This document shows positions 7,139 through 12,801 of a DNA stretch of 14,987 nt, piece by piece. The notes beneath the pieces are model-generated. The model was not told the DNA's origin. It made no database searches and saw only the letters and a program-made list of their open reading frames with translations. The position numbers and the translations under genes are program-made. Each line of letters begins with the position of its first letter. Positions within the stretch are counted from its first letter, which is position 1. This DNA comes from REEB95 sp035632395 (lineage in GTDB: Bacteria > Pseudomonadota > Alphaproteobacteria > ATCC43930 > CGMCC-115725). The stretch is from assembly GCA_035632395.1 (NCBI GenBank), contig DASQGX010000185.1, positions 1 to 14,987 on the forward strand, written 5' to 3'.

Positions 7139-8874
7139 AGGAAATCGTCTCCTTCGAGCGGGTCTTCGGTGATAATTGTATCTTCTGTGGTCTCATCGGT
7201 CTCGCCGGCAGCGGTTTCAACGGCTTTCTCGCGCACCGCCTCGATCTTGGCGCCAGGAAAGGTTTCGAGCACGGCGCGCACCAGCGGATGATTCGCCGCC
7301 TCGCTCCTGAGGCCGGCGGCGCGCGCCGTGTCCTGCTCGCGCAGCGTCGCGTCGCCGGGCTCGCCTGAAATGCTGATGATCCAGCGCCGGCCGGTCCATT
7401 CGGTCAGCAGCTGGCCGAGGCGATTCGGCAGCTCGCGCGGCGCTGCTTCGGTCGGCCTGAGTTCGATACGGCCGACCTCGAAGCGCACCAGATGGACGTT
7501 GCCGTAGAGATGGCTGCGCAGCAGCGGCTCGCGCTTCTGCTCGAACAGCCGCACCACGTCGAGAAAGCTCTGCGGACCTGCCGGAAGCGATTCCGGCGAG
7601 GGCATCTCGCGCGGCTGGATGCGTGGCGCGGCAACGGCGGCAGACTCGACGGACGCGCGCGGCGCCGGTGCGATGCGCGGTCCGGCCGCGGGTCCGTTGG
7701 CCGGCGTTTGCGGGCCATTACCGGCAGTTTCGAGCGCCTTGATCAGATCGGCCGGCGCCGGCAGATCAGCGACATAGGCGAGACGCACCAGCACCATCTC
7801 GGCCGCCTGGATGGGCGACGGTGCGTTCTGCACTTCGCTCAAGCCCTTAAGCAGCATCTGCCAGGCGCGCGCCAGCTCGGCCATGCCGAGTTTCTGCGAC
7901 AACGGGAGTGCGCGGCCGCGATCGCCTTCGAATCCGTCGCCGGAATCCGGTGCCAACTTGAGCCGCGTCAGGTGGTAGGTCAGGTCGAGCAGCTCCTGCA
8001 GTGCCATCGCCGGATCGGTGCCGCCCTGGTAGAGGTCGTCCATGCGCTGCACCGCGCCGGCGGCGTCGCCCTTGAGCACGGTTTCAAGCAGGTCGAACAC
8101 CAAGCCGCGGTCGGCGACGCCGAGCATCTCGCGCACCGCCGTTTCGGTCACCGTGCCGGCACCGAGCGCAATCGCCTGGTCGAGGATCGACAGACCATCG
8201 CGCACCGAGCCGTCGGCGGCGCGGGCAATCAGCGTGATCGCGCCGCTTTCGGCCGTGACCTTCTCGGCCTCGGCGATCTTGGCGTAATGCTGCGCCAGCA
8301 TGTCGGCCGGCACGCGACGCAAAGAGAAGCGCTGGCAGCGCGACAGCACCGTCACCGGCACCTTGTGTACTTCGGTGGTGGCGAAGATGAATTTGACGTC
8401 CGGCGGCGGCTCTTCGAGCGTCTTCAACAGCGCGTTGAAGGCGTTCTTCGACAGCATGTGCACTTCGTCGATGATGTAGACCTTGAAGCGCGCTGACACC
8501 GGCTTGTAGCGCACGCCGTCGGTCAGCTCGCGGATATCGTCGACGCCGGTGCGCGACGCCGCGTCCATTTCCAGGACGTCGACGTGGCGGTCCTCGGCGA
8601 TCGCGCGGCAATGCTCGCACTGGCCGCAGGGCTCGACCGTCGGCCCGCCTTTGCCGTCCGGTCCAACGCAATTGAGCGCGCGGGCGATGATGCGCGCGGT
8701 CGTCGTCTTGCCGACGCCGCGAACCCCGGTGAGGATGAAGGCATGGGCGATGCGGCCGGCGGTGATCGCATTGGCGAGCGTCCGGACCATCGCCTCCTGG
8801 CCGATGAGCTCCGCAAAGGTGGTCGGACGGTATTTGCGCGCGAGCACGCGATAAACGGCGCCCGGCTCGCTCAT
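7135..8874 (-). CDS. dnaX: DNA polymerase III subunit tau (DnaX)
   Basis: DnaX is the ATPase motor of the replicative clamp loader. The 579-residue product begins MSEPGAVYRVLARKYRPTTFAELIGQ, the standard family start. Then come Walker A GVRGVGKT (50-57), the zinc module (Cys 69, 83, 86, 89), Walker B IIDEVH (134-139), sensor-1 ATTE, the SRC motif (178-180), and the domain III helices (to about 360). A Pro/Ala-rich linker (about 405-460) and a C-terminal tau region (FLDVVRLFEQKREPLL...) follow. The frame remains open to 9027, but that extension would be read from the SRP RNA gene. ATG 8874 is chosen because it gives the family N-terminus and has GGAGAGG eight bases upstream. I see no A- or T-run resembling the E. 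coli frameshift site, so only a full-length product is expected. Confidence 0.95.
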   Translation of the reverse strand: MSEPGAVYRVLARKYRPTTFAELIGQEAMVRTLANAITAGRIAHAFILTGVRGVGKTTTARIIARALNCVGPDGKGGPTVEPCGQCEHCRAIAEDRHVDVLEMDAASRTGVDDIRELTDGVRYKPVSARFKVYIIDEVHMLSKNAFNALLKTLEEPPPDVKFIFATTEVHKVPVTVLSRCQRFSLRRVPADMLAQHYAKIAEAEKVTAESGAITLIARAADGSVRDGLSILDQAIALGAGTVTETAVREMLGVADRGLVFDLLETVLKGDAAGAVQRMDDLYQGGTDPAMALQELLDLTYHLTRLKLAPDSGDGFEGDRGRALPLSQKLGMAELARAWQMLLKGLSEVQNAPSPIQAAEMVLVRLAYVADLPAPADLIKALETAGNGPQTPANGPAAGPRIAPAPRASVESAAVAAPRIQPREMPSPESLPAGPQSFLDVVRLFEQKREPLLRSHLYGNVHLVRFEVGRIELRPTEAAPRELPNRLGQLLTEWTGRRWIISISGEPGDATLREQDTARAAGLRSEAANHPLVRAVLETFPGAKIEAVREKAVETAAGETDETTEDTIITEDPLEGDDFL

Positions 8875-8882
8875 GTGTCTTG

Positions 8883-8896
8883 CCTCTCCGTGGGAG
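8883..8896 (-). promoter_or_regulatory. dnaX ribosome-binding site within a small hairpin
   Basis: GGAGAGG (8889-8883, minus strand) lies eight bases before the dnaX ATG and decides that start. Its GGAG can pair with CTCC at 8896-8893 across a three-base loop, so the site could be partly masked in RNA. The hairpin begins only six bases after the proposed SRP RNA 3' end. The ribosome-binding site is clear; a regulatory role of the hairpin is speculative. Confidence 0.55.
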
Positions 8897-8902
8897 CCGC
8901 GG

Positions 8903-9000
8903 TGGGAGACTGAACGCCGACCCAGGCCGGAACTCGTTACGGCTGCTTCCTTCCGGACCTGACCGGGTTGGCGAGGGGCCTGTCCGCCGCCAGCCTCCCA
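8903..9000 (-). ncRNA. ffs: Signal recognition particle RNA, bacterial small type (4.5S)
   Basis: The RNA component of the signal recognition particle, which with Ffh targets nascent membrane and secreted proteins to FtsY and the translocon. On the minus strand, the conserved apical domain reads GGTCAGGTCCGGAAGGAAGCAGCC (about 8964-8941 region), containing the invariant Ffh-binding internal loops and the GGAA tetraloop. The ends pair: TGGGAG at the 5' end (minus-strand complement of 8995-9000) with CTCCCA (8908-8903). Matching GC-rich arms in between include CAGGCC/GGCCTG. About 98 nucleotides is the usual small-SRP length. It sits 28 bases upstream of dnaX on the same strand, a known arrangement in Alphaproteobacteria. 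No intrinsic terminator follows, so processing from a longer transcript is possible. The ends are estimated from pairing and may be off by a few bases. Confidence 0.95.
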
Positions 9001-9004
9001 TGCC

Positions 9005-9035
9005 ACTATATCAGGCGATCCTGTCAACCGCGCAA
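9005..9035 (-). promoter_or_regulatory. Probable ffs promoter
   Basis: On the minus strand TATAGT (9010-9005) lies where a -10 element would put transcription start at about 8998-9000, matching the RNA 5' end. A TTGCGC (9035-9030) gives a -35 with 19-base spacing. A better-looking TTGACA (9027-9022) is only 11 bases from this -10, too close to pair with it. The -10 is reasonably convincing; the -35 is ambiguous. Confidence 0.45.
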
Positions 9036-9086
9036 GACCGACGATACGCGCCGTTCGCGATTACGGGACTCGGCAAGAGGAGCGGC

Positions 9087-10013
9087 ATGCGTGGCCTGCC
9101 CAACATCTACGCCGGCGGGCTCGACCGTGCGACGCATCGGCGCAAGGACGCCGCCTGGCTCGCGGCGCAGCTAGAGCACGCTGGCACTCGTTTCGTGCCG
9201 GTATGGCAGGCGCGCAGTCTGGTGCTTGGCGCGGATGGTCTGGCGCCACGCGCCGTGCTGCTGGAGCGCGCGCAATACGCGCCGGACGGCGACGTGGTGC
9301 TGCTCGGCGTCGGTGGCGGCCAGGCCTATTTCTCCGTCGACCTGTCGCACTTGGACGAGCCGCTGGCCAAACTGCCCGCGCCAGCGGGCAGCGAATTCGT
9401 TGACCTGCGCCGCGTCGGGCCCATATTGCCGCGCGATGAATCGGCGCTGCTCGCCTACGCCCGCGGCATCCTCTATTGGCACCAGCGCCATCGGCACTGC
9501 GCGGTGTGCGGCGCACCGAGTCTGATGGCGGATGCCGGTCACATGCGCCGATGCACCGATGCGGATTGCAACGCGACGCATTTTCCGCGCACCGATCCGG
9601 CGGTGATCATGCTGGTCACCGACGGCTCGCGCTGCCTTTTGGGCCGCCAGCCGACCTGGCCGCCGGGCATGCATTCGACCTTGGCGGGCTTCGTCGAGCC
9701 GGGCGAAAGCCTGGAAGAAGCTGTGGCGCGCGAGGTGCGCGAAGAAACCGGCGTCGCCGTCACCGACATCGTCTATCACTCGTCGCAGCCGTGGCCTTTT
9801 CCGTCGTCGCTCATGCTCGGATTCACCGCGCGCGCGACGGCGCGCGAGCTAGCGATGGCAGGCAGCGAGCTCGAGCACGCGGCCTGGTACGAACGCGACT
9901 GGATTTTGGCGCATGTAGACGACGACGAATTTCGCCTGCCGCGGAAGGATTCGGTGGCGCGGCGGTTGATCGAGGATTGGCTCAATCGCTCCGCGCGTGC
10001 CGTGCCGCCTTGA
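9087..10013 (+). CDS. nudC: NAD(+)/NADH diphosphatase (Nudix family)
   Basis: NudC hydrolyses NAD(H) to NMN(H) and AMP, and in some bacteria removes NAD caps from RNA 5' ends. The 308-residue product carries an N-terminal domain, a four-Cys zinc motif (C138, C141, C156, C161), and the HFPRTDPAVIMLV strand. The Nudix box GFVEPGESLEEAVAREVREETGV (201-223) is intact, and it is followed by SQPWPFPSSLMLGF (233 on), the signature separating NudC from other Nudix enzymes. The frame is open further upstream, including an ATG at 9000 that lies in the SRP RNA gene. ATG 9087 is preferred for its GAGGAG site (9077-9082) and because it begins just before the family-like YAGGLDR. The 3' end overlaps the convergent pheA by 32 bases. 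Confidence 0.94.
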   Translation: MRGLPNIYAGGLDRATHRRKDAAWLAAQLEHAGTRFVPVWQARSLVLGADGLAPRAVLLERAQYAPDGDVVLLGVGGGQAYFSVDLSHLDEPLAKLPAPAGSEFVDLRRVGPILPRDESALLAYARGILYWHQRHRHCAVCGAPSLMADAGHMRRCTDADCNATHFPRTDPAVIMLVTDGSRCLLGRQPTWPPGMHSTLAGFVEPGESLEEAVAREVREETGVAVTDIVYHSSQPWPFPSSLMLGFTARATARELAMAGSELEHAAWYERDWILAHVDDDEFRLPRKDSVARRLIEDWLNRSARAVPP

Positions 10014-10860
10014 GGCGGAACGGATGCGCTGGATAGGTGCCGAGGATCTTCAACTCGCGCGTCACGAAGTCGAGCTCTTCGAGCGCCAGCCGTACCGGCC
10101 GTGAATCGGGATGGCCCTCGATGTCGGCATAGAACTGCGTCGCGGTGAACTCGCCACCGACCATGTAGCTTTCGAGCTTGGTCATATTAATGCCGTTGGT
10201 GGCGAAGCCGCCGAGCGCCTTGTAGAGCGCCGCCGGCACGTTCTTGACCCGAAAGACGAACGACGTGACCACCGGCCGGCCGTTGTCGGGCGGCGTCTTC
10301 GGCTGCCGCGCCATGATCAGGAACCGCGTCGTGTTATGGCCTGCATCCTCGATGTTGCGTTTCAGCGTCTTGAGCTTGTAGATGCGGCCGGCAAGCTCCG
10401 ATGCGATCACCGCGACATGCGTGTCACCGCTTTGTGCGAGTTCGGCGGCGGCGCCGGCGGTATCCGCGCTCACCACGGCCTTGAGGCCAAGCTTGCGGAT
10501 CAGCCGACGGCATTGCGATAGCGCGTGGACGTGGCTGCGCACGAACTTGATTGTCTTGAGCGACGCGCCCGGCAAGGCGAGCAGCTGATGCTTCACGCGC
10601 TCGAAATGCTCGCCGACGATATAGAGGCCCGATTCCGGCAACAGGTGGTGGATGTCGGCGACGCGGCCGGCGACCGAGTTCTCGATCGGCAGCATGGCAA
10701 GCTCCGCGATGCCGCGCCGCACCGCCGCGATCACGTCCTCGAAGCCGGGACAGGCCAGCGGCGTTATTTTCGGGAAGACGTGACGGCACGCGAGTTCGGA
10801 ATAGGCGCCGGGCGCGCCCTGGAAGGCGATGCGGCGCGTGGTTCGGCGGTTGGTGGTCAT
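9982..10860 (-). CDS. pheA: Prephenate dehydratase
   Basis: Converts prephenate to phenylpyruvate in phenylalanine synthesis. The 292-residue protein is of the monofunctional type with no chorismate mutase domain. The catalytic domain covers about 10-185 and shows IAFQGAPGAYSELA, the PIENSVAGRV motif, HALSQCRRLI, DTAGAAAELAQSGD, and the catalytic motif NTTRF (176-180). A C-terminal ACT domain (about 198-280), the Phe-sensing module, reads FVFRVKNVPAALYKALGGFATNGINMTKLESYMVGG. The ESRP motif of E. coli-type ACT domains appears here as ESYM, which I believe is usual in Alphaproteobacteria. The ATG overlaps the kdsB TGA stop (ATGA), so the two genes are co-transcribed and coupled. The 3' end overlaps convergent nudC. 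Confidence 0.96.
   Translation of the reverse strand: MTTNRRTTRRIAFQGAPGAYSELACRHVFPKITPLACPGFEDVIAAVRRGIAELAMLPIENSVAGRVADIHHLLPESGLYIVGEHFERVKHQLLALPGASLKTIKFVRSHVHALSQCRRLIRKLGLKAVVSADTAGAAAELAQSGDTHVAVIASELAGRIYKLKTLKRNIEDAGHNTTRFLIMARQPKTPPDNGRPVVTSFVFRVKNVPAALYKALGGFATNGINMTKLESYMVGGEFTATQFYADIEGHPDSRPVRLALEELDFVTRELKILGTYPAHPFRLKAARHARSD
10005..10018. repeat. GC-rich inverted repeat at the nudC stop / pheA 3' end
   Basis: CCGCC-TTGA-GGCGG is a perfect dyad centred on the nudC TGA stop, inside the overlap between the two convergent genes. It could fold in either transcript. There is no T-run on either side, so it is not a standard intrinsic terminator, though a weak pause or RNA 3'-end stabiliser is possible. 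Confidence 0.4.
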
Positions 10861-11606
10861 GAGCGGGCGGGGTCCGGCCGCGTCCGCATCAGCGCGCGGG
10901 CGCGTTCGAGGTCCGCGGGAGTATCGACGCCGAACGGCACCGCGTCAACGAGCGCGGCGTCGATGCGCATGCCGGCATCGAGCGCGCGCAGCTGCTCCAG
11001 ATTCTCGCGCTTCTCGGTGGCGCTGGGTGGCAGCGCGACGAAGCGTGCGAGCGCCGCGCGGCGATAAGCGTAAAGTCCGATATGGTGATAGGGCGTGCCG
11101 CCCGCACGCGGCGGCGTCGGGCCCCGCGAGAAGGCGAGGGCACGCGCGATGGTCTTGGCGCCGAAATTCGCCCACAGCTTGACCACGCTGCTGGTCTCGA
11201 TCTCGCCCGGCTCGAGCGCCGCGGCAAGTGTCGCGATATCGCACGCCGGGTCGGCGAGCGGCGTCAGCGCGGCGCGGATCGCTTGCGGATCGAGCAACGG
11301 CAGGTCGCCTTGCACGTTCACGACCACATCGTGCATCGCGTCAGGATCGAGTGCCTGCAGTGCTTCAAAAATCCGGTCCGAACCCGACGGGTGGTCGGGG
11401 CGCGTCGAGACAGCGCGACCGCCGGCGCGCACCACCGCATCGACGACGGCGGCATCGGCGGCAGCGACCACGACCGGTCCGATCGCGGCTTCGGTCGCAC
11501 GCCGCCAAACCTGCACGATCATCGGTGCGTCGCCGATCACCGCCAGCGGTTTATCGGGCAGGCGCGTCGAGGCCAGTCGGGCAGGGATGAGAATGATCGG
11601 CTTCAG
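10857..11606 (-). CDS. kdsB: 3-deoxy-manno-octulosonate cytidylyltransferase (apparent CTG start)
   Basis: KdsB makes CMP-Kdo from CTP and Kdo for lipopolysaccharide inner-core synthesis. Visible motifs are the N-terminal IPARLASTRLPDKPL, TRPDHPSGSDRI, VNVQGD (metal-binding Asp, D101), YHHIGLYAYRR, ENLEQLRALDAGMRI and PFGVDTPADLE. The frame has no ATG, GTG or TTG between its upstream TAA (11663-11661) and a GTG at 11540, and starting there would delete the essential PARLASTRLPxKP nucleotide-binding loop. Starting at CTG 11606 gives MKPIILIPARLASTRLPDKPL, which puts R10 and K19 at the same positions as in E. coli KdsB and yields 249 residues, the normal length. AAAGG lies seven bases upstream. 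The reading frame is certain. The CTG start is inferred, and a sequencing error or frameshift near 11610-11635 is the alternative. Followed by pheA with a four-base overlap. Confidence 0.93.
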   Translation of the reverse strand: MKPIILIPARLASTRLPDKPLAVIGDAPMIVQVWRRATEAAIGPVVVAAADAAVVDAVVRAGGRAVSTRPDHPSGSDRIFEALQALDPDAMHDVVVNVQGDLPLLDPQAIRAALTPLADPACDIATLAAALEPGEIETSSVVKLWANFGAKTIARALAFSRGPTPPRAGGTPYHHIGLYAYRRAALARFVALPPSATEKRENLEQLRALDAGMRIDAALVDAVPFGVDTPADLERARALMRTRPDPARS

Positions 11607-11613
11607 GGCTTTG

Positions 11614-11618
11614 CCTTT
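11614..11618 (-). promoter_or_regulatory. Shine-Dalgarno-like site for the kdsB CTG start
   Basis: AAAGG on the minus strand (11618-11614) stands seven bases before CTG 11606, normal spacing for a ribosome-binding site. It is part of the case that the CTG, rather than the downstream GTG at 11540, is the real start. Confidence 0.45.
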
Positions 11619-11653
11619 CGGGTTGCGGATGCACGGCCGGGCGTGATTGGAAT

Positions 11654-11670
11654 TGCGGCGTTATGCCGCA
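11654..11670. repeat. Inverted repeat TGCGGC-N5-GCCGCA upstream of kdsB
   Basis: A perfect six-base dyad with a five-base loop (GTTAT) lies in the kdsB/cytochrome divergent gap. It overlaps the possible kdsB -10 element, so it could be an operator. A leader hairpin is the alternative. There is no T-run next to it. Confidence 0.4.
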
Positions 11671-11689
11671 TGGAAGCGGGCCCCTGCAA
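11660..11689 (-). promoter_or_regulatory. Possible kdsB-pheA promoter
   Basis: On the minus strand TTGCAG (11689-11684) and CATAAC (11665-11660) are 18 bases apart, a fair match to a housekeeping -35/-10 pair. They would start a transcript near 11653, about 47 bases before the CTG. The -10 half overlaps the inverted repeat at 11654-11670. Match quality is modest. Confidence 0.3.
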
Positions 11690-11721
11690 CCGGCCTTTTT
11701 CCAGCAGATTTCGTTTGAGTT

Positions 11722-11746
11722 GGCAGAGGAAATTGAGTTTCCTGCC
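11722..11746. repeat. Inverted repeat upstream of the cytochrome gene
   Basis: AGGAAA-TTGAG-TTTCCT (11727-11743) is a perfect six-base dyad. The symmetry extends through GGC (11722-11724) and GCC (11744-11746) if two bases bulge on the left. It ends 32 bases before the cytochrome ATG, so it lies in the likely promoter or 5' leader. The heptamer GAGTTTC inside it recurs at 11770-11776. The rest of the 172-base gap holds the elements listed separately and nothing else I can name. Confidence 0.4.
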
Positions 11747-11778
11747 GGCCAAGCCGCACCAGGGGAATCGAGTTTCGC

Positions 11779-12774
11779 ATGTCCTTCGAGATGAACAAAG
11801 TCGCGGGCGCGATACTGGTGGCGATGATCGTCGCCATGGTGTCGGGCATCATCGCCTCCAATCTCGTCAAGCCGACGCCGCTCAAGAAGAACGCCTATGA
11901 GGTCGCGGTGGCGCCGGAAGCCAAGACGGGCGCGCAGACCCCTGCCGGTCCGCAGCCGATTGAACCGCTGCTCGCCAATGCAAGTGTCGACGCTGGCAAG
12001 GCCCATACCTCGGTTTGCCAGACCTGCCACACGTTCGATAAGGGTGGCGCCAACAAGATCGGACCCAATCTCTACGGCATCGTCGGCGCGCCGATCGCCG
12101 AGGGCCGCGACGGATTCGCCTTCTCCGATGCACTCAAGGCCAAGGGCAAGGGTCAGACCTGGACAGTCGATAACCTCAACGACTGGCTGGCCGATCCGCA
12201 GCATTTCGCGCCCGGTACCAAGATGACGTTCGCTGGCGACGAGAAAGCCAAGGACCGCGCCGACATCATCGCCTACCTCAATTCGCTGAGCGACCATCCG
12301 CAGCCGCTGCCGACCGCAGCGCCGGCGCAACCGGCGGCCGCGACGCCGGCGGGCGGCGCGCAACCCACGCAGCCGGCCACGCCAGAACCCGAGTCGTTCG
12401 ACGCGCTGCTTGCTACCGTCAGCGCCGACGCCGGCAAGGCGCACACGGCGGTCTGTCAGACCTGCCATACGTTCGATAAGGGCGGTGCCAACAAGATCGG
12501 TCCCAACCTCTATAGCATCGTCGGTGCGCCGATCGCCGAAGGCCGCAATAACTATCCATTCTCGGATGCGCTCAAGGCCAAGGGCAAGGGCAAGACCTGG
12601 ACGGTCGACGAACTGAATGCCTGGTTGACCGATCCGCAACATTTTGCGCCCGGAACCAAAATGACCTACGCGGGTGATGAAAAGGCCAAGGAACGGGCGG
12701 AGATCATCGCTTACCTCAATTCGTTGAGCGATCACCCTCTGCCGTTATCGAAAGCGCAGCCCTCTAGCAAGTAG
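11779..12774 (+). CDS. Membrane-anchored di-haem cytochrome c with tandem CycM-like domains
   Basis: A probable electron carrier anchored in the inner membrane with haems in the periplasm. The N-terminal MSFEMNKVAGAILVAMIVAMVSGIIA is an uncleaved signal-anchor resembling that of the CycM (membrane-bound cytochrome c552-type) family of rhizobia. Two class I cytochrome c domains follow. Domain 1 covers residues 71-178 (haem motif CQTCH with C80, C83, H84; axial Met149 in GTKMTFAG). Domain 2 covers 217-324 (C226, C229, H230; Met295 in GTKMTYAG). A Pro/Ala/Thr-rich linker (about 179-216) joins them. The domains align without gaps, 93 of 108 residues identical. CycM proteins as I know them have one such domain and about 180 residues, so this 331-residue form looks like an internal duplication. 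AGGGGA stands 12 bases before the ATG. In relatives CycM passes electrons towards aa3-type oxidase; that role here is inference. Confidence 0.93.
   Translation: MSFEMNKVAGAILVAMIVAMVSGIIASNLVKPTPLKKNAYEVAVAPEAKTGAQTPAGPQPIEPLLANASVDAGKAHTSVCQTCHTFDKGGANKIGPNLYGIVGAPIAEGRDGFAFSDALKAKGKGQTWTVDNLNDWLADPQHFAPGTKMTFAGDEKAKDRADIIAYLNSLSDHPQPLPTAAPAQPAAATPAGGAQPTQPATPEPESFDALLATVSADAGKAHTAVCQTCHTFDKGGANKIGPNLYSIVGAPIAEGRNNYPFSDALKAKGKGKTWTVDELNAWLTDPQHFAPGTKMTYAGDEKAKERAEIIAYLNSLSDHPLPLSKAQPSSK
11989..12312 (+). repeat. Tandem gene-internal repeat, copy 1 (haem domain 1)
   Basis: The first of two 324-base in-frame copies lying 438 bases apart. Comparing copies codon by codon, I count 15 codons with an amino-acid change and about 40 with only a synonymous change out of 108. 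So the copies diverged long ago at silent sites while the protein was held almost constant. Confidence 0.9.
12427..12750 (+). repeat. Tandem gene-internal repeat, copy 2 (haem domain 2)
   Basis: The second copy of the haem-domain repeat. It differs from copy 1 mainly in one cluster (RNNYPFS here, RDGFAFS in copy 1) and in scattered surface-type changes. All haem-binding and axial-ligand positions are kept in both. Confidence 0.9.
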
Positions 12775-12783
12775 CCGCCAACG

Positions 12784-12796
12784 CCCTAATATAGGG
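12784..12796 (+). promoter_or_regulatory. Hairpin covering the hisN ribosome-binding site
   Basis: CCCTA-ATA-TAGGG forms a five-base stem in the 27-base gap before hisN. The AGGGG (12793-12797) that acts as Shine-Dalgarno, four bases before the ATG, lies in the right arm. The same stretch contains TAATAT, which could instead be a -10 element. It could limit initiation unless ribosomes arrive from the upstream cytochrome gene; this is speculative. Confidence 0.35.
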
Positions 12797-12801
12797 GCGC
12801 C

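Noticed and set aside
7492..8496. 334-codon open frame on the plus strand opposite dnaX
   Set aside because: His/Arg/Gln-rich shadow translation with no recognisable domain; dnaX motifs occupy the other strand throughout.
7135..8874. Possible programmed frameshift in dnaX giving a short gamma form
   Set aside because: I searched the middle and 3' part for an A- or T-rich slippery heptamer and found none in this GC-rich gene.
9022..9027. TTGACA on the minus strand as the ffs -35 element
   Set aside because: It is only 11 bases from the TATAGT -10, and using it with normal spacing would give no recognisable -10 and a start inside the RNA.
11551..12735. 394-codon open frame on the minus strand opposite the cytochrome gene, with internal repeats
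   Set aside because: It is a shadow of the GC-rich cytochrome gene; its repeats simply mirror the duplicated haem domains, and the plus-strand frame has clear haem motifs, a ribosome-binding site and a membrane anchor.
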